Notes: generated by a model from the letters alone, not told the origin. DNA of 64,000 nucleotides from Phlebopus portentosus (GCA_037892935.1 JAYXKI010000005.1:1-64000), one strand, 5' to 3'; numbered from the stretch's first letter, positions 24,867-37,686 are shown. Numbers and translations are program-made.

Positions 24867-26576
24867 ATGGACTCAGAGATGTCGCAAGGCCTACTTCATT
24901 TGCCGGGTTCCAATCATATAACCAAAGAACTTGTGGAACGCCTTTTAGAAGAAGACTTGAAGAAACATCACTGCTTCTATGGAAAAGTAGGGTTTCATAA
25001 TCACCTGCCACACCAGTAAGTAGAAGGAACGACGTACACCTGGAAATGCGCAGATAATGACAATGTATACAGCGTATTAGCTCTATATGACCTCGGAGCT
25101 CCAGCCAAAGTCTTACAACATATGTACGATTTGGAATCGAAGGTACAAAGCCCAATAAACCTAGTGGATCGTCAGACACAAATTGTCGCTCCCCTGGACC
25201 TAACTATTACGAAAGAGAATTGTACAGGACATATCGGTCATGAAGAGTATGAATGCTTCTCTACAAGTGTTACGCGTGTCTTACGATCGCTGCAGAAATT
25301 ACATTGCTTACCTCAAGTTCTTCACAGAAGAGATTGTGAGTCGACGTTTTTTGGAAATTAATAATGAAAACATCGAACAATATGTAGAAAAACAACGGAA
25401 TCTCAGACTGCTTGGAAGAATATATCTTTTCAGAAAGGGCAAATGGTAACGAGAATAATATGTTACTGAGATTGGTCGGTGGCGCGTTCGTATGATTTAG
25501 TTGCACCGAGCTGAGCTCGTTTAATCACACATTCGATAGCGTTCATCCACTCATCCAGATTGGTGTACGTATAACATCTTTTGAGATCCGCTTCATTTAT
25601 CATATCTTTTAGTACGGCATCGAGTTCAGTATGCCTTCTATAACAGCCTCAGGTACGCGCTTGCCTTTGACCGATGTGAAGAGGGTTTCATGAATGCATT
25701 AAAGGTCTGGCTGAGACGGCAGTGACAAAACCCATACCATCATCGCTTTACGACGATACTCCGAATTCCTCAGCGGAAGATATTAAGGTTATCTCAATCA
25801 TCAGGCAGATGTACGACTCCGATAAGCTCGTACCTGTAATGCCATACCAGCCTGATGCGCTCTTGAGTACTCGTATGAAGGATGCTATGACGAATGGGAG
25901 GCCCGAAGAGATTCGCCGACTCTCTGCCCAACTTCCTATTGAAGACAACGTACAGTCCACTGAACTTGACACACGGGTTGAAGAATTGATATGGGCCGCG
26001 ACGCTTCTTACGGTATCTACTGGAAAGCATGGTCGCAAACCACGTCTCGATTTCTTCCTGATGCATCTCTTGACATCGTCGCTCTTTCTCCCTTCCCTCA
26101 TAAACAAGATCAAGACACAAAAGAACAAGGCGCGTCTTCTGCGTCTGTACGTTTCGACAATGCTCTTCATCATGCTTCTTCGCGGCCGTCCTCGGATCGA
26201 TCCAACGCTCATCATGAGCTATACCGATGCACCGAGACCACCTAAAGCTCGAGAGGATCCTGCAGATCGCAATCCTTGGCCGGCCATCATCGACGACGTT
26301 ATTCATGCTCCCGACTCGCACACTGTGAAGACGATGCGCACATTGTATTACGGCGCCCAGAAGTACGGAGAAACACCTCCAGGGAAAGCAATCGGAGCAT
26401 TTAACAAAGTGGGGTCCGAAACACTGAAGGGTTCCGGTAAACTTGACGGTACAATCTTCATTCGCGCAGCAGGAGTCGTGATGGATATGATGGGTTGGAT
26501 TACGCACGGCCAGAAAGAGGGTAGGTGGGATAGGAGTGCGCTCGGCTGGGACGAAGCATGGGATGGACCTGACTAA
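24867..26576 (+). CDS. Questin-oxidase-like protein (AflY/HypA family)
   Basis: Fungal questin-oxidase-like proteins include Baeyer-Villiger type enzymes that cleave anthraquinones or act on polyketide intermediates. The substrate here is unknown. Seven exons join in phase: 24867-25015, 25073-25246, 25296-25335, 25388-25485, 25540-25564 (25 nt), 25613-25652 and 25705-26576, giving 465 residues. The first 1.5 kb of family motifs appears only after splicing: GFHNHLPHHVLALYDLGAP, NYIAYLKFFTEEI, CLEEYIFSERANGN, LRLVGGAVHPLIQIGYGIEF. The last exon carries WAATLLTVSTGKHGRKPRLD and FFLMHLLTSSLFLPSL, which match the family's C-terminal helices. All six introns are 48-57 nt. The second intron-5 boundary (GC|GTTCGT) is an unusual donor. 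A large open frame antisense to the last exon is a shadow. Confidence 0.85.
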
Positions 26577-26760
26577 AGTGCTGTAGCAACGTAAGATTAA
26601 TTCCTGGCAAGTAGTGTGCCAATGTATTTTTAAGGACAATTCGAGATGGAGATTCGTACAAGCTTGTCTGCATCCTCGAAGGAGACACGGGAGTCATGCA
26701 TGACGAATGTTACCCATTCAACCATTTTTGTGTATACGAGAGCGCGCAGACGCTTGATCA

Positions 26761-27275
26761 TCATATTCTAGTACTATCTCCTTCGGACCTGTAACTGGTA
26801 GAGAAAGTCGCAGCAGAATTGAACTTTGTTATGTTGTCGCAGTCGTGCACGTTTGAGACGCAGTTACCGAAGGTGGTGCCATTCGAGAGAACTCCAGCTT
26901 GAGGAATGCCCCTGATTAACCGGGTTATCACCACGATAATAAAGATAACTAAGCCACATACGATGCATCGCAATCAACACTTGAACCTCCGCTATAAGAT
27001 CCACAGATATTGTCATCTGTTCCGCCCACTTTGAAGTCCAAAGAGGAACAAGAAGAGTCAAATATAGCCGCCTCCTGTGTTTCGAACGGACGAAGTATAT
27101 TATATAACTGCTTCTTCTTGAAAGCAATAGCACGTACATTGTGAATGGTGACATGAACGAAGATCGTTCCAAGTGCAATCTGTCCGCTATCGCAAGCTAC
27201 GAGAGCGAAAACGCCTCCAGTGGCACTTAGGATGAGTGCGAGGCAAGCAAAGGGACGAACAGAAAAGGTCGTCAT
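26761..27275 (-). CDS. Small secreted cysteine-rich protein
   Basis: Three exons (27275-27138, 27074-26962, 26911-26761) join in phase to give 133 residues. I recognise no domain. The protein begins with a clear signal peptide (CLALILSATGGVFALVA). The mature part has six cysteines (VAC, SSC, ICG, VDC, GNC, HDC), a glycine/serine-rich middle (GGTDDNICGSYSGGSS) and sequons NGT and NIT. Size, export signal and even cysteine number fit a small secreted protein of the kind fungi use at the cell surface or against hosts or competitors. Intron 1 is a multiple of three, so an unspliced frame also stays open. An in-frame open stretch upstream to 27689 looks non-coding. Confidence 0.65.
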
Positions 27276-27891
27276 CGGGTGTGAGTTTGTAATACCAGAT
27301 AGCCTGAAGGCAAGCCCTATAAATACTATAAGGACCACCGGCGGTTTCTCGTGCTTTGATGCACTTTCGAGGAAGGGTAAGAGGTCCGTGAGGGACGGGG
27401 GAGAATTTTTGCCGTTAATGGATGCCGGCGAACAGAAAGGACTGACAAGCGGGGGCTGAATAAAACTCAAAAGGAACTCATGACGATTTTTGGGGGAATG
27501 CAGTGCAAAAAGACGCGCTCGGGGTACAAAAAGAATCCTGCCAGTTAAAGAAGTATGTTCTAAGCAATACTCAATGTTGAGCACGGGAAGAAATACGGGC
27601 ATTTCAGCCCGATAGGTCCGGCAGACGCTTAGACAAGCATAGCAGTGCCGAGTTGACGACGCACCTAGCGTTGTTGCAAAACTGCACACGCAAAGAGACC
27701 TGTACCAACGTATTATATGTTGAGAGCGGGGTGTTATACTGAATTAAATGCAATACGATGTACGATACCAATCAAAAAATTTAACCGACTTGAATCAAGC
27801 CTTCCATAATTTTATAAGCACGACGCAAACGCCACTTATGTCTATGAGCGAAGCCTTCCCAATATTCTCTCCCGCAACCCACATACGTCGC
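27276..27891. other. Intergenic, no supported gene
   Basis: This is the upstream region of the small secreted protein gene and the 3' flank of COX17. Open frames here have no family features. Confidence 0.5.
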
Positions 27892-28242
27892 CTATACTTC
27901 GAATCCATATCCGCGCATGCACTGGACGTGGGCTGCAACGAGAGCTTTGCACTTCTCGTTTGCCACATCGGCGTCATTCTGCATGTAGCATTCGTCCCGA
28001 GCTCGTTTGGTATCCGGGCAAGCGCAGCATCTGTTCGGATAAATTTATCAATGGCCTTTCGGGGGCGGGTTTCAGGACATACGGCTTAATTCCCTGCGGA
28101 TTCAATGGGTTCACAGGTCCAGCATCTGCCGCTGGTTTTGTCTCTGGCGATGAACCGCCCCACCACGTCGAGAGCTACAATGCCATTTTCAGTACGATCA
28201 GCGTAATGAAGAGACTTACTTTCTGCTCACCTTGCCAAACAT
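27892..28242 (-). CDS. COX17: Cox17 mitochondrial copper chaperone
   Basis: Cox17 is an intermembrane-space protein that hands copper to Sco1 and Cox11 for cytochrome c oxidase assembly. Three exons (28242-28231, 28174-28083, 28030-27892) give 80 residues. The first coding exon is only 12 nt (MFGK). The copper-binding CCxC is seen as IKPCCACPDTKRARDEC, created across the second intron, and the twin CX9C partner follows as NEKCKALVAAHVQCMRGYGF with GFEV at the end. All six conserved cysteines are present. Length matches the family (60-80 residues). No single frame covers more than half the protein, so ordinary ORF calls miss it. It is divergently transcribed from the Zn2Cys6 regulator, about 380 bp away. 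Confidence 0.92.
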
Positions 28243-28624
28243 GACCAACAGTGACCAACACGAGCATGGTCGAAAAACAAACGACGGATAAATTTGTATT
28301 GGTAAGCACGTCAGTAGCGCGTGATCGTGGGTTCATAACAAATGCTATGGCAGACTATAATGATCAATTCTTTTGCGCGTGCAATTGTGTGTGTGTGATT
28401 TACTAAACAACTTCGTGCCCATCTGTTCGTACGGTACGCAATATGAAAATCCATCAAACAAGCTCGGCTTTGAGCTCGTTTTATGCGCGTATCAATCCCC
28501 AGATTATATCTCGCCTTAAGATCACGTAAGTATCCGATGCTGTCGCTCGTCATGACGCTCGAGACATCAAGTGGAGTCGTTCACATTGCATGAGTAGAAC
28601 ACGCTTTCTTCCCGACCGCTAACA
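28243..28624. promoter_or_regulatory. Shared divergent promoter region of COX17 and the Zn2Cys6 gene
   Basis: The 382 bp lie between two divergent start codons (28242 minus, 28625 plus) and must contain both promoters. I see no clear TATA box. Confidence 0.5.
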
Positions 28625-31600
28625 ATGCCGTTGCGTTCCTCGGATGCGGCATTCGAAGGAAGAGATTTCACAGATGATGGCGTGTCGACGACGAAAAGAA
28701 GGAAGAAGACGAACGTGTTTGTCGAGTATCAGCCATCCGACGGTTCACTGAAGAAGGTTCCTTCTGGAAAGCAGAAGTCGAATCCAGAACCGCGAAGGAA
28801 TCTATCATGTGCGGAGTGCAGGAGGTGAGATATTAAGTTCTTTCTGTTAAGAGTCGTGCGAAATGATGTTTTCAAGGTTGAAACTAAAGTGTGATCGTGT
28901 GCGTGTTCCCATTCATCTGACCTTTTCTAGTCCTTAGTTTCCTTAGGTATTTCCGTGTCGCGCATGCGTGAGACGAGGATGCCAGGGTATCTGCCCCAAC
29001 GGTTTGTTTCTATGCGTGTGTCACATCTGCCTTTTCTGATAAGAATAGCCAGGCTCTTTGGTCTCAGGAAAGGGTACAAGGTGATTCATCTATTGAGTAA
29101 ATTTCTGAAAGCAATATATAACCATGTTTACCTGGTTTAGATATGTCCTTGCAAACACGGAGAAACTTCATGAGAAGATTTCAGCAATGTCTGAACGCAT
29201 CCTCGAATTGGAGGGAGCGTTAAGATCTTTGTACGAAGAATACCGGATCTATCTACTTCGATCTCGCCAAGGTGGATATGGCGATTCTGGCAAGTATTTA
29301 CCTCCTCCGACACACCCGCTTCTCGTTGTCGAGAAATTATTGGTGAAAGGCCAGTTGGAGTTGTATGGCGAAGTGCCCGAACAGGAGTCTCCTGGCATGA
29401 CAGAACAGCCGCAACAGATCTCTGGTCAACACGAAAGAAGCTCGCCTGACTGGTCGCGTGAGGACAATGAGATTGGCAAGTTGTGTTGTGATTCCGGAAC
29501 AGGCGCATGCGCACTACGGACTACCGTTGATGTCCTTAATACACTTGGGAATCAAACGTCGATCATGTCCTCGTTAACGATATCCAAGCTTGCTACGTTA
29601 TTTTGGCCAGCGTGGAAGAAAGTTTCTCAAGGAGCATCCGGAATTGTTGAGATGAACGATGTGCCGCTTGACGATTCGAACCTACAACTTGCGAAGTCGA
29701 AGCTTCTCGGGACACTGCCTTTGCGCGATGAAGCAGAGCGTCTGTGCTTTGTAGCCCGCGACACTGGCTTCTTCATGTACGAATCACGTTGTTAATAGTC
29801 CCATTGGTGCCTGACTTCTCTAGACTTAACTATATCTTAACGAATGCCGATTTAGCCGGGATCGTAAGTAACGTTTATGAAAAGCCACCCGCGGATATCT
29901 CTATGGTCAACGCGGGATTGCTCTTCATCATGATCGGAATCGGCGTACATATGGATTATTTTTCGTCGGAAGCGAGCTATAATCCAGAGGTGGACGAAAC
30001 AGTGGAATACTACGTCAGCAGGTCTTGCGCAGCTATGGCCTTGCACACTCTCGAAAAGGACGATAATCATTCATCAGACCTTGAACTGCGCGCTATTCAA
30101 TATCACGTATGCACTATACCGAGTCGCGTCCTCATACATTGCTGATTTAGGATCTTCCGCCAGTTTCTATTGATGCTGGTGCTGGTGCTCCTTTCCTTGC
30201 GCGGACAAGATACTCAGAAGAAAACCGATGCCATGGATGTCTTGGTGTCTCTCGTTAAACGTGTAAGTAGCTTGGTTGTTCAACTCAACGACATGCTTCA
30301 CGAGTTTTCTCATCTAGACTAACCTTCGTAAGTATCTGTTTTACGTATAAAATAAGAACATCTAACTCTCCTCTTTTTAAAGATACTGAGAGATCGTACT
30401 CGAAATATACCGAGCAAGAACAAGACGATCGTCGTTTCCTGCTGTACGAAATCCTAAGCGTCGTGGGCGAAACGGTGGGTTCGTCCATGAATGAGACAAA
30501 CTCCACACTTACTTTCCCTCAGTGCCTCGCTCAAGACCTTCCTATGCCTCTTTCCTCCATAGACGTGTGCCATCCACTTTCGTCCAGGAACAATGCTGAC
30601 CGCTTCCCTTCGGGAGTCGAGGCAGAATGTACGTATTCTAAAATTACACGTCGACGTTACACATTCAAAGTCGTTCTTAGATTATAATCGTAGACGTGAC
30701 TTCTATGTCAACTGTCTAAAACCGATACTTGATCTGCGTTCAATTTCACCTTCCAATATCCCTTATTCTGACATTCTAGAGCTCGACTGCAAAATCAGGA
30801 CCTTCCCATTTCCGCCAGCGGTCCTGCAAGACTACGACGCCGAGCCTACTACTGACATATCGGGAGATAATCCCTCCTTGCGGCGGAGACTCAAACTACT
30901 TCGATTTATAAGCACTTATCGCGTCAACACTCTGTTGCTTCATCTTCACAGAAGATTTATGCAACAATGCTTGAGCTCAAAAGGATCGGTGCTTGCTCAC
31001 CTGTACTTCGCGTCAGTAGTCGCGAGTTGTCGCAGCGCATGGATCATCATCCGAAACACCGACTCTATGCATGGAGCCTATCCAGAGCTCGTCAACAGGC
31101 TCGGACTTCCTTGGTACAATGTCCTTTGCGCAGCTGTACGTTTACACACTCTCGTCAGTTTTGGAGTATTATTGATGCTAGACATATGTCGTCTAAGACT
31201 GCAAATTTCATTCTCCTCGAACGTGTCCCTTACTGCCCACTGGCTCCTTATTGCCTTCGCGAGCTGAACCGTGCTGCGGACGTTATCGAAAGGGCTTTAA
31301 CTACCAGCTCAGAAATAGCAGGGAGAGCTTCAGTACGTTGTACAGCTTTTATTCCCCTGAGAAGTCGCTAATTCATATTTATTAAGCCCATCGTCCGTCA
31401 ATTCGTAGTGAGAGGAACCGAATCCTTGCGACGCTGGAAGGAAGCTCTGGAAGCAGATTTGGACACGAACGTCCGCCTCCATGCTCGTGCAGATTATTGC
31501 GCTGCTCGGTTCGACGCTATGGTGAATCGCATCAAGCATAGTGGTTCATCTGCAAGCGGACTCTCGACAGCTGTCCCTTCATCAAATCTCAGGAATGATC

Positions 31601-32001
31601 CTATCAAGGACGAGCTTGAAATTTGGGACATTGCACATCCTGAGATAGGGGAGGTTCTGACAATGCTTCCGAGTTGCGTGCTTGACCAATACACGGGTGA
31701 CGAGACGCTTTGGGAGACCGTTCATATGCCACTGAACAACACGGACGTACACGACCCTGTAATGAACACCGCGCGATCTCCGCTGATGGAGTTCTTCGAT
31801 GCATTAGACGATCGGCTTCGACAGCGCCCCGATTTCGTATTATCGACATTATCGAGCGAACAGAGCATGGAGACGCCTGATGTTACCGATGCATTGCGGG
31901 ATATGTTCCCAAACGATATTGATTTAGACTGGGCCACCCTTACTGACGCTTTAGTCGCCGCTCCCCAGGATCTAATGAGTTGGGTGCCAGGCTCTGGATG
32001 A
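28625..32001 (+). CDS. Zn2Cys6 transcription factor with fungal-specific regulatory domain
   Basis: This is a nuclear regulator with a binuclear zinc cluster that binds CGG-type DNA sites. Its target genes are unknown. Thirteen exons join in phase to 907 residues: 28625-28824, 28877-28898, 28947-29001, 29053-29080, 29141-29776, 29824-30106, 30164-30262, 30318-30327, 30383-30462, 30523-30628, 30681-31135, 31198-31332, 31387-32001. The cluster is split over three exons: CAECRRLKLKCDR (the last seven residues from a 22-nt exon), VFPCRACVRRGCQGICPNG. A linker and coiled coil follow (EKLHEKISAMSERILELEG), then the helical middle-homology domain (LNYILTNADLAGIV, YEKPPADISMVNAGLLF, DDRRFLLYEILSV). 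An acidic tail rich in Asp ends the protein. Three microexons (22, 28 and 10 nt) make this gene easy to misannotate. Confidence 0.88.
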
Positions 32002-35000
32002 ACCGGTCAGTGAGATTGGAGAGCTGCCGCTATTTCATCGTAGCAAGGGGACAGCTCAAGTTGATGGAGGTCTCCAACAGCATTTCATCACCGCATATTG
32101 AGCTCTGTGGCAAGGACAGAGTGTCGTTCGACTGTTCCCGGGGGATCTCTCGTTGATAGGTAGTAGACGAGATTTCCATGAGTACCATTTCTTTTACGAA
32201 GTCGCGATACTTGCCCCACGCGCGTAGAGTAAGTATGTGTTAGCATTCACTTGATATTGGCTGCGGTAGAGCCAAATAATTCAAGCGGATAGTCTCTCTA
32301 TCATAAGAATAAAACCGGACGTTGCCAATTGAGGAGCAATGCGCTTTCGAATTCCGCTGCAAGACGCGGTCCGGATGAAACGGATATGTCAGTCTGCGTA
32401 TTTCGTTAGAACAAGACGAAAATTTATAGTAACATCGCGGAGGACCGTGACAGCTTAAGCTACTAAATATCTGCGTCTCGCACGCCTGTTCAGCGGCCCT
32501 GGATTTCAATACAGTAAATCAACTTAGCATGAGAACTGGATTGCCTAAATTCTACAAAAGCAAATTAACAACCCCGACGCGCGTCCGAGTTATGGGAGGT
32601 TATGGGATGTAATAGCAGACCTGGGAGCGAAGGTCTATTCAAGACGCAGCCCTCTGTGCACATAATTAGGTGTTCGTTTCCGCCGGAAGACCGGTTATGT
32701 GAAATTCGACACGGAGTGTCACAAACACGTGATACAGGACTACATGTTTCAACAAGATATTCCAACTCTACTTATGGTCTATTTATTTGGTCTTTATTCT
32801 ACGCGTCTGTCTGAGCACAACGTAACTTTCGATTTGTTGGCAAGGAGCGGTATCGGTAGCATAGGTCAAATGCGTTCTTAAGGGCGCATTCAACAGGATG
32901 GGTAACGATTCGACGAAATTGGTCTCCCTATCCCATAATTCTTCTTGCCATGAGAAATCGGCTAGCACGATGTCAAACCGCGAGAAGACGACCGGTAGGC
33001 TAGTGCGTGCGCCGACGCGACGTCCAAGGCATATGAGCAGGGCAGGTCCATAAGTCAATCGCCAGTCGGTATGACGGTTCTCCGGGAACTGCAGATGTGC
33101 TCTATAACATGCCGGCTTGAGTGTCAGTTCATTCTAGATTTGTCTCAGACATGATCCTTGGTGGATGTGACGTGACTACCGGAAATTTGGAAGGCATTCA
33201 TTGACTTGATATAGCTAGATCTGAGAGGTCTTCGAAGGCCGAAGAAAGGGTACAATAGCTGATCATGAGCGCTTGCCGCATATATAATTTAGACAGTCCA
33301 CACTAACGTGAACGACGGAATGATCTGGAGCACAAAATGATCCACGATTTTTTTAAAATCATTTTTTTGACAATTTAGCATAATTTTCAGCGCGATCTCA
33401 GTGCCTACAAGACCTTGTAGATTCGATTCAAGCGGTGCTTCGAGAAAAGTGCATGTCAATCACTCAACTGCCGCCGAACAACTCACTCAGCAATCTGCTT
33501 CTGCTCCGTCGGCTCCGTGTCTTCTCTAGCGGGCCAATACCCGTGTCTCGGCGAGATTCCCTACGCGAAGTTGGACCAACGAGTGGCCTCGGGCTTCACG
33601 CGCCGTCCGTCAGGGACGAGAAATACACGATACATTATTATATATTGAATGCCTATCTGCGAGCTCCACGCCACGTCACTGCATTTTACGTGAAACATAC
33701 GGATCTTCTGCAGAAACGTACGAACAGTGTACGAACCAAGCGCCCGGCGTTTTCAAATTTTACTTCCGTTTTTCCCACAAATTCGGTACCGAAGTCATCG
33801 TGATATATCGTCACATAGTATCTAAACTCGGGGACATGAGGAAAGAAAGGATATTAACTACTCGCGAAAGTCATATGTATTTATTAGTAAAATTGAAGAC
33901 CATTCTCATATAGTATTTGCCTGCCTTAGATTTAGTAGATACCATGGATACCTATCACAAGCTGTGTGCTATCATAAGGTCATAGTGAACGTAATTCTGG
34001 AACAATAATTAAGCTACGCCCTTACGGGAGATCTAGTTTGTGGAAACATGCCCTATTGTAAATGTAGATTCCCTTTGTCTGGGGAAGATTTCCTACGTAA
34101 AATTCACATAATTATGAATGCATTCTTGATTTTATGGAATACATTCTACACATCCCGCGAGTGAATTGAATAAACAATGAAAAAATCTTGTGAACCAGGG
34201 ATGACTATTCAGTTGTTGTGCTAGGAAACCCTATTGGGTCAGTATAGAAGATATGTACAGTAGTTTGTAAGTTTCAGAACTTAGGCGGGTCATCAAGGCT
34301 CTCCAGTAAGATCAGCCATGCATTACGGAAAAGATGTAAAGTTGCTTTGTCTCACACTGAGGCATACCATGATTGTCCTCGTGCCCTGACTCTATTATTA
34401 TAAGACTTCATAAGAGATATTTGTCGGGTTTGATTGTGTATAGATAAAATATTTTGGAGCTTAAGCTTATCCTGGAGCTATAGGCTCCCAATCAAGTCAG
34501 GGCAAGAATAGTCGCTCTAAAGAAGCGTAATTGATCGGACAGAATGCAAGTAGCAAGAAGCTTTGATATTCATAGATGGCCGAGAACGAGATGCCCTGAA
34601 AGAATTATCAAAAAGGGTCGAGCGGCTCTTTCCGGAAGATGGGCAGCAATAACGGGGACGATAAAGAATATCAAGGTACTGATAATTGATGCGTCGCGAG
34701 AAGCAGTTTCCTAGCTATTCTTAGCTTGCATACGGCGCTTCGCACGAATCCAATAAACCCTGAGAGAGCCGAGCCGGAGCAGAGTTCGGGGTCGAGGAAA
34801 AGATGCAGCTTTCAAAATACGAATGTGAGACCTCATCGCTCCTCCGGATATATGCGAGGGAGCAAACTTACTCTAGTACATTAAGAAAGGAAGAGAAGAT
34901 CACGGAGAGCTTAGCCCTTATTGTTGACTATGCCTGGCTCGCACCGAGACGAGCATACGAAGAGGTGCCTGCCGAGGTACATTCCTGTGAAGTGCTATGT

Positions 35001-37686
35001 CCTCCGAGGACGTGAAAAGGCCACTGATGGTCCCTAAGTCCCACAAAATGTCCGTATTTACTCCTTCTCTGCCTCTGGGACTTCAAAGGAAATCTGCATT
35101 TCAGGCCCTTTAGTGGCTTTACAGTATCACAGATATAGTACGTTCTGCATCACCGAAGCATTTCCCTCCCGGTTCCCGTTAAAAGAACACTACGAGTTTA
35201 GACGTAGATGCAAGATTCGTGTCAGGAGATCGTTGGGGATAAACGTGTTCATCTCCAAACTAACTATGAATATCAAACGTTGACTAGTGTTGGATTGTTT
35301 TTGAACTGGCTGGATTTAGCCACAGAAACGGAAATGCACGGGAAATCACCAAGAAAGTAAATATATCGTTTGGGTACAATGAAGAGCGCGTTACTGCGGT
35401 CGAGCTCATACCCTTGTTGTCAGAGCCACCGTTCCTATGCATCCTTCCACAAGCCGTTTTGAGAAGGATGATCTATAGCCTGCTCGACGGTTGCAGTCCG
35501 TGGCAATCGCGAGATCCGCTCCAGTAGCCCATGATTCTTTGTAACTTCAACAATTTACTAAAAAGTTGACGTCAGCGTAACTCTGAGGCCTCCCAATATG
35601 AAAAGATCGCATTGTGTCGTCGAGCATAAAATAGAATCCTGACGACAAGAAATTAATTGCTGCTACGTAAAGCCTCAGTTCCCCACGAATCGGTTGCCAA
35701 TCTCAAGCCAACCGGCTCCTAGGTAGTTTAGCCTCAGACGCGATGGAGGAAGCATGCAGAAATCTGGAATTGAAACGAAGCCTGAAAGTGCTCCTCTTCT
35801 AATCGGCAAATTATCGACTTCACGACAAAACGAGAGGAAAATGTCTCATGGACGGAATATCGTGCGCTACGGTGCTTGGCCTCAGGAATGGAACGGCGTG
35901 AGAACATGCGCCAGACTCGGAGGAACATGCGCGGTTTGGAATGGAGAAAACACTCGAGCTTGATACCATGATGAGCAAGGAAGACGGCTATCCTCTAGCG
36001 AAGATTTTGGCTATAGAAAGCGGTGCTGGTGTCGGTGTAAGGTACGCGAGACAATCAGTTCTCTTGTTCGGTTTTCAAAATCAGTTTGAGCCACATGGGA
36101 GCAAATTACCAGGCTACAGTCAGGGCTCAGTAGAGATTCGTTGCATGTCCCGTCACGGAGATGGAAGCTATAATCGGATTCAGGTGATATGAGCGCAATG
36201 TGATCTGAACCAAAATTTACGAGCCTGAATTCCTTCTGTGTTTTCCCGGGATTTGTATCCGCTAATCTTTAGATTTGTTTCCCGATGTCCGAGCGTTCAT
36301 TCTTCAGAAAGAAATGAATTCAGGAGCTATTTATCGGAGAGGACAAAAAGCAAGTATGACAAGAGCCGCGATCAAGTAATGGCAAATGAATGTGGGAAAT
36401 CGATCTACTGCGTGCAACGAGTCGGCTTATGTTCTCCTTTGTACGGTATTAGCGGTTCGGAGATTAGTACCTGCATTAAGGCAAGAACGGAAAGACAAGC
36501 TCGCCGCAGCCTAAGTCGGCTACAGAGCGGAACCAGTAGCAGTGGATCTTGGTAGCGGCCCGTGGCATGAGAATCTGAGCATTGATTTCTTTTGTCTTCG
36601 GAATATTTTACAGTCAAGTGGCTGCCGAAAGAAATGAGGTCCGTGACGCTTATGAAACCGGAAAAATGGAGAGCAACGTAACCGTCCATAGATGCATGTG
36701 GAGAGGAACATCTGAATCTCGCGAGTGGCTGGTCGCGGTGAAAGAGAGAAAAATTAAATTAAATGACGGAAGCAAATTTTTGAATGGAAGCCGAATAAGG
36801 CAACCGAGGTTACTGAGCGTGACGACGTGACGCTCATCTCCACGTTTCCAACTTTGACCGTGACAACAGGTTACGATTCAACTTCGACAACGACGATTGT
36901 TCCGTGGGTCAATACATTGCGCTCGCTTTGGATGCGACAACCGGACGGACCGTGGTTACTCCCAGTCTCGATAGCATCGATAGCCCGAACATAGACCACC
37001 TCTCGCGTTTAGAGACACAGCACAGGCTAGGCGAGTTGAGGCGCCGCCGTTCTTTCGCGTGCATCGCCTCCTAGTCTCCTAGATCTCGTTGGCCAAAATC
37101 TCTGTCGCTAGTCTTGTCGGTGTCGGCTATTCGTTTATGGTTTTTCGTGGGCCATGAATTCTGGAAATGGGATCTGAAACGTACCCTATTGTCTCGTCCT
37201 TGTCTCCTCCGGTTCGACATCCTTATTTTCCGTATTTTCTCATGCTAGAGTACTCCAGGGAGGCAGTTTAAGTTTACTGCATCGTGCGTGGCACATTGCG
37301 GGTGAGAATGCGGTACTCATGTTCTGGATTCCCATTTGGATTGCTGACAGGTCGCACGCAAGGATGCAGGACATTGGACGAGGGAAGGTATTAACAATGA
37401 TCCAAAGATCCAGTTTGCCGAAGGAGTGAAATCTGTAAGGATCTTGTTCCGTGCCCGATCAGCCTGAGTCACTCACGAGATGCTCCGTTAGCTGAAACTC
37501 TTAGACTGGAAAAAGACTAACTTCTCAACCGGGAAAGTAGGAAACGAACAAATGAGAAAAGGATAGTGACGTGTGTACGTATGCTTCTCCATTTCGTCCG
37601 TGATTCCATTTCAATTTACACTCACTATTATTTTCGTTTCCTTCTCTTATTCACCTCCTGCCGGGGAACCACTTAATCAGTCTCGA
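32002..37686. other. Gene-poor 5.7-kb region
   Basis: Apart from the P450-like relic at 32850-33058, I find no frame with family features. Open frames at 33435-33803, 35754-36192 and 36238-36555 are under 125 codons and look random. No terminal repeats or transposase motifs were recognised. The stretch separates the Zn2Cys6 gene from the terpene cyclase and may be decayed subtelomeric sequence. Confidence 0.5.
32850..33058 (-). pseudogene. Possible cytochrome P450 C-terminal relic
   Basis: The minus-strand frame reads TYGPALLICLGRRVG and then VVFSRFDIVLADFSW, ending with LPILLNAPLRTHLT. This resembles the heme-loop cysteine (FGxGxRxCxG) and the C-terminal strand of a P450, but the conserved Arg of the motif is lost and no upstream P450 parts are visible at 33060-33900. 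It is best read as a remnant. The match is short and could be chance. Confidence 0.35.

Noticed and set aside
25794..26639. Long minus-strand frame (281 codons)
   Set aside because: It is fully antisense to the last exon of the questin-oxidase-like gene, has no family features and is a shadow of that coding frame.
26949..27689. 246-codon minus-strand frame starting far upstream of the secreted protein
   Set aside because: The upstream part lacks coding character. The inner Met at 27275 begins directly with a signal peptide, and two introns are needed for the true C-terminus.
27748..28089. Plus-strand frame of 113 codons
   Set aside because: It lies antisense across COX17 exons and an intron and has no features of its own.
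33435..33803. 122-codon plus-strand frame in the gene-poor region
   Set aside because: No recognisable domain, signal peptide or splice context.
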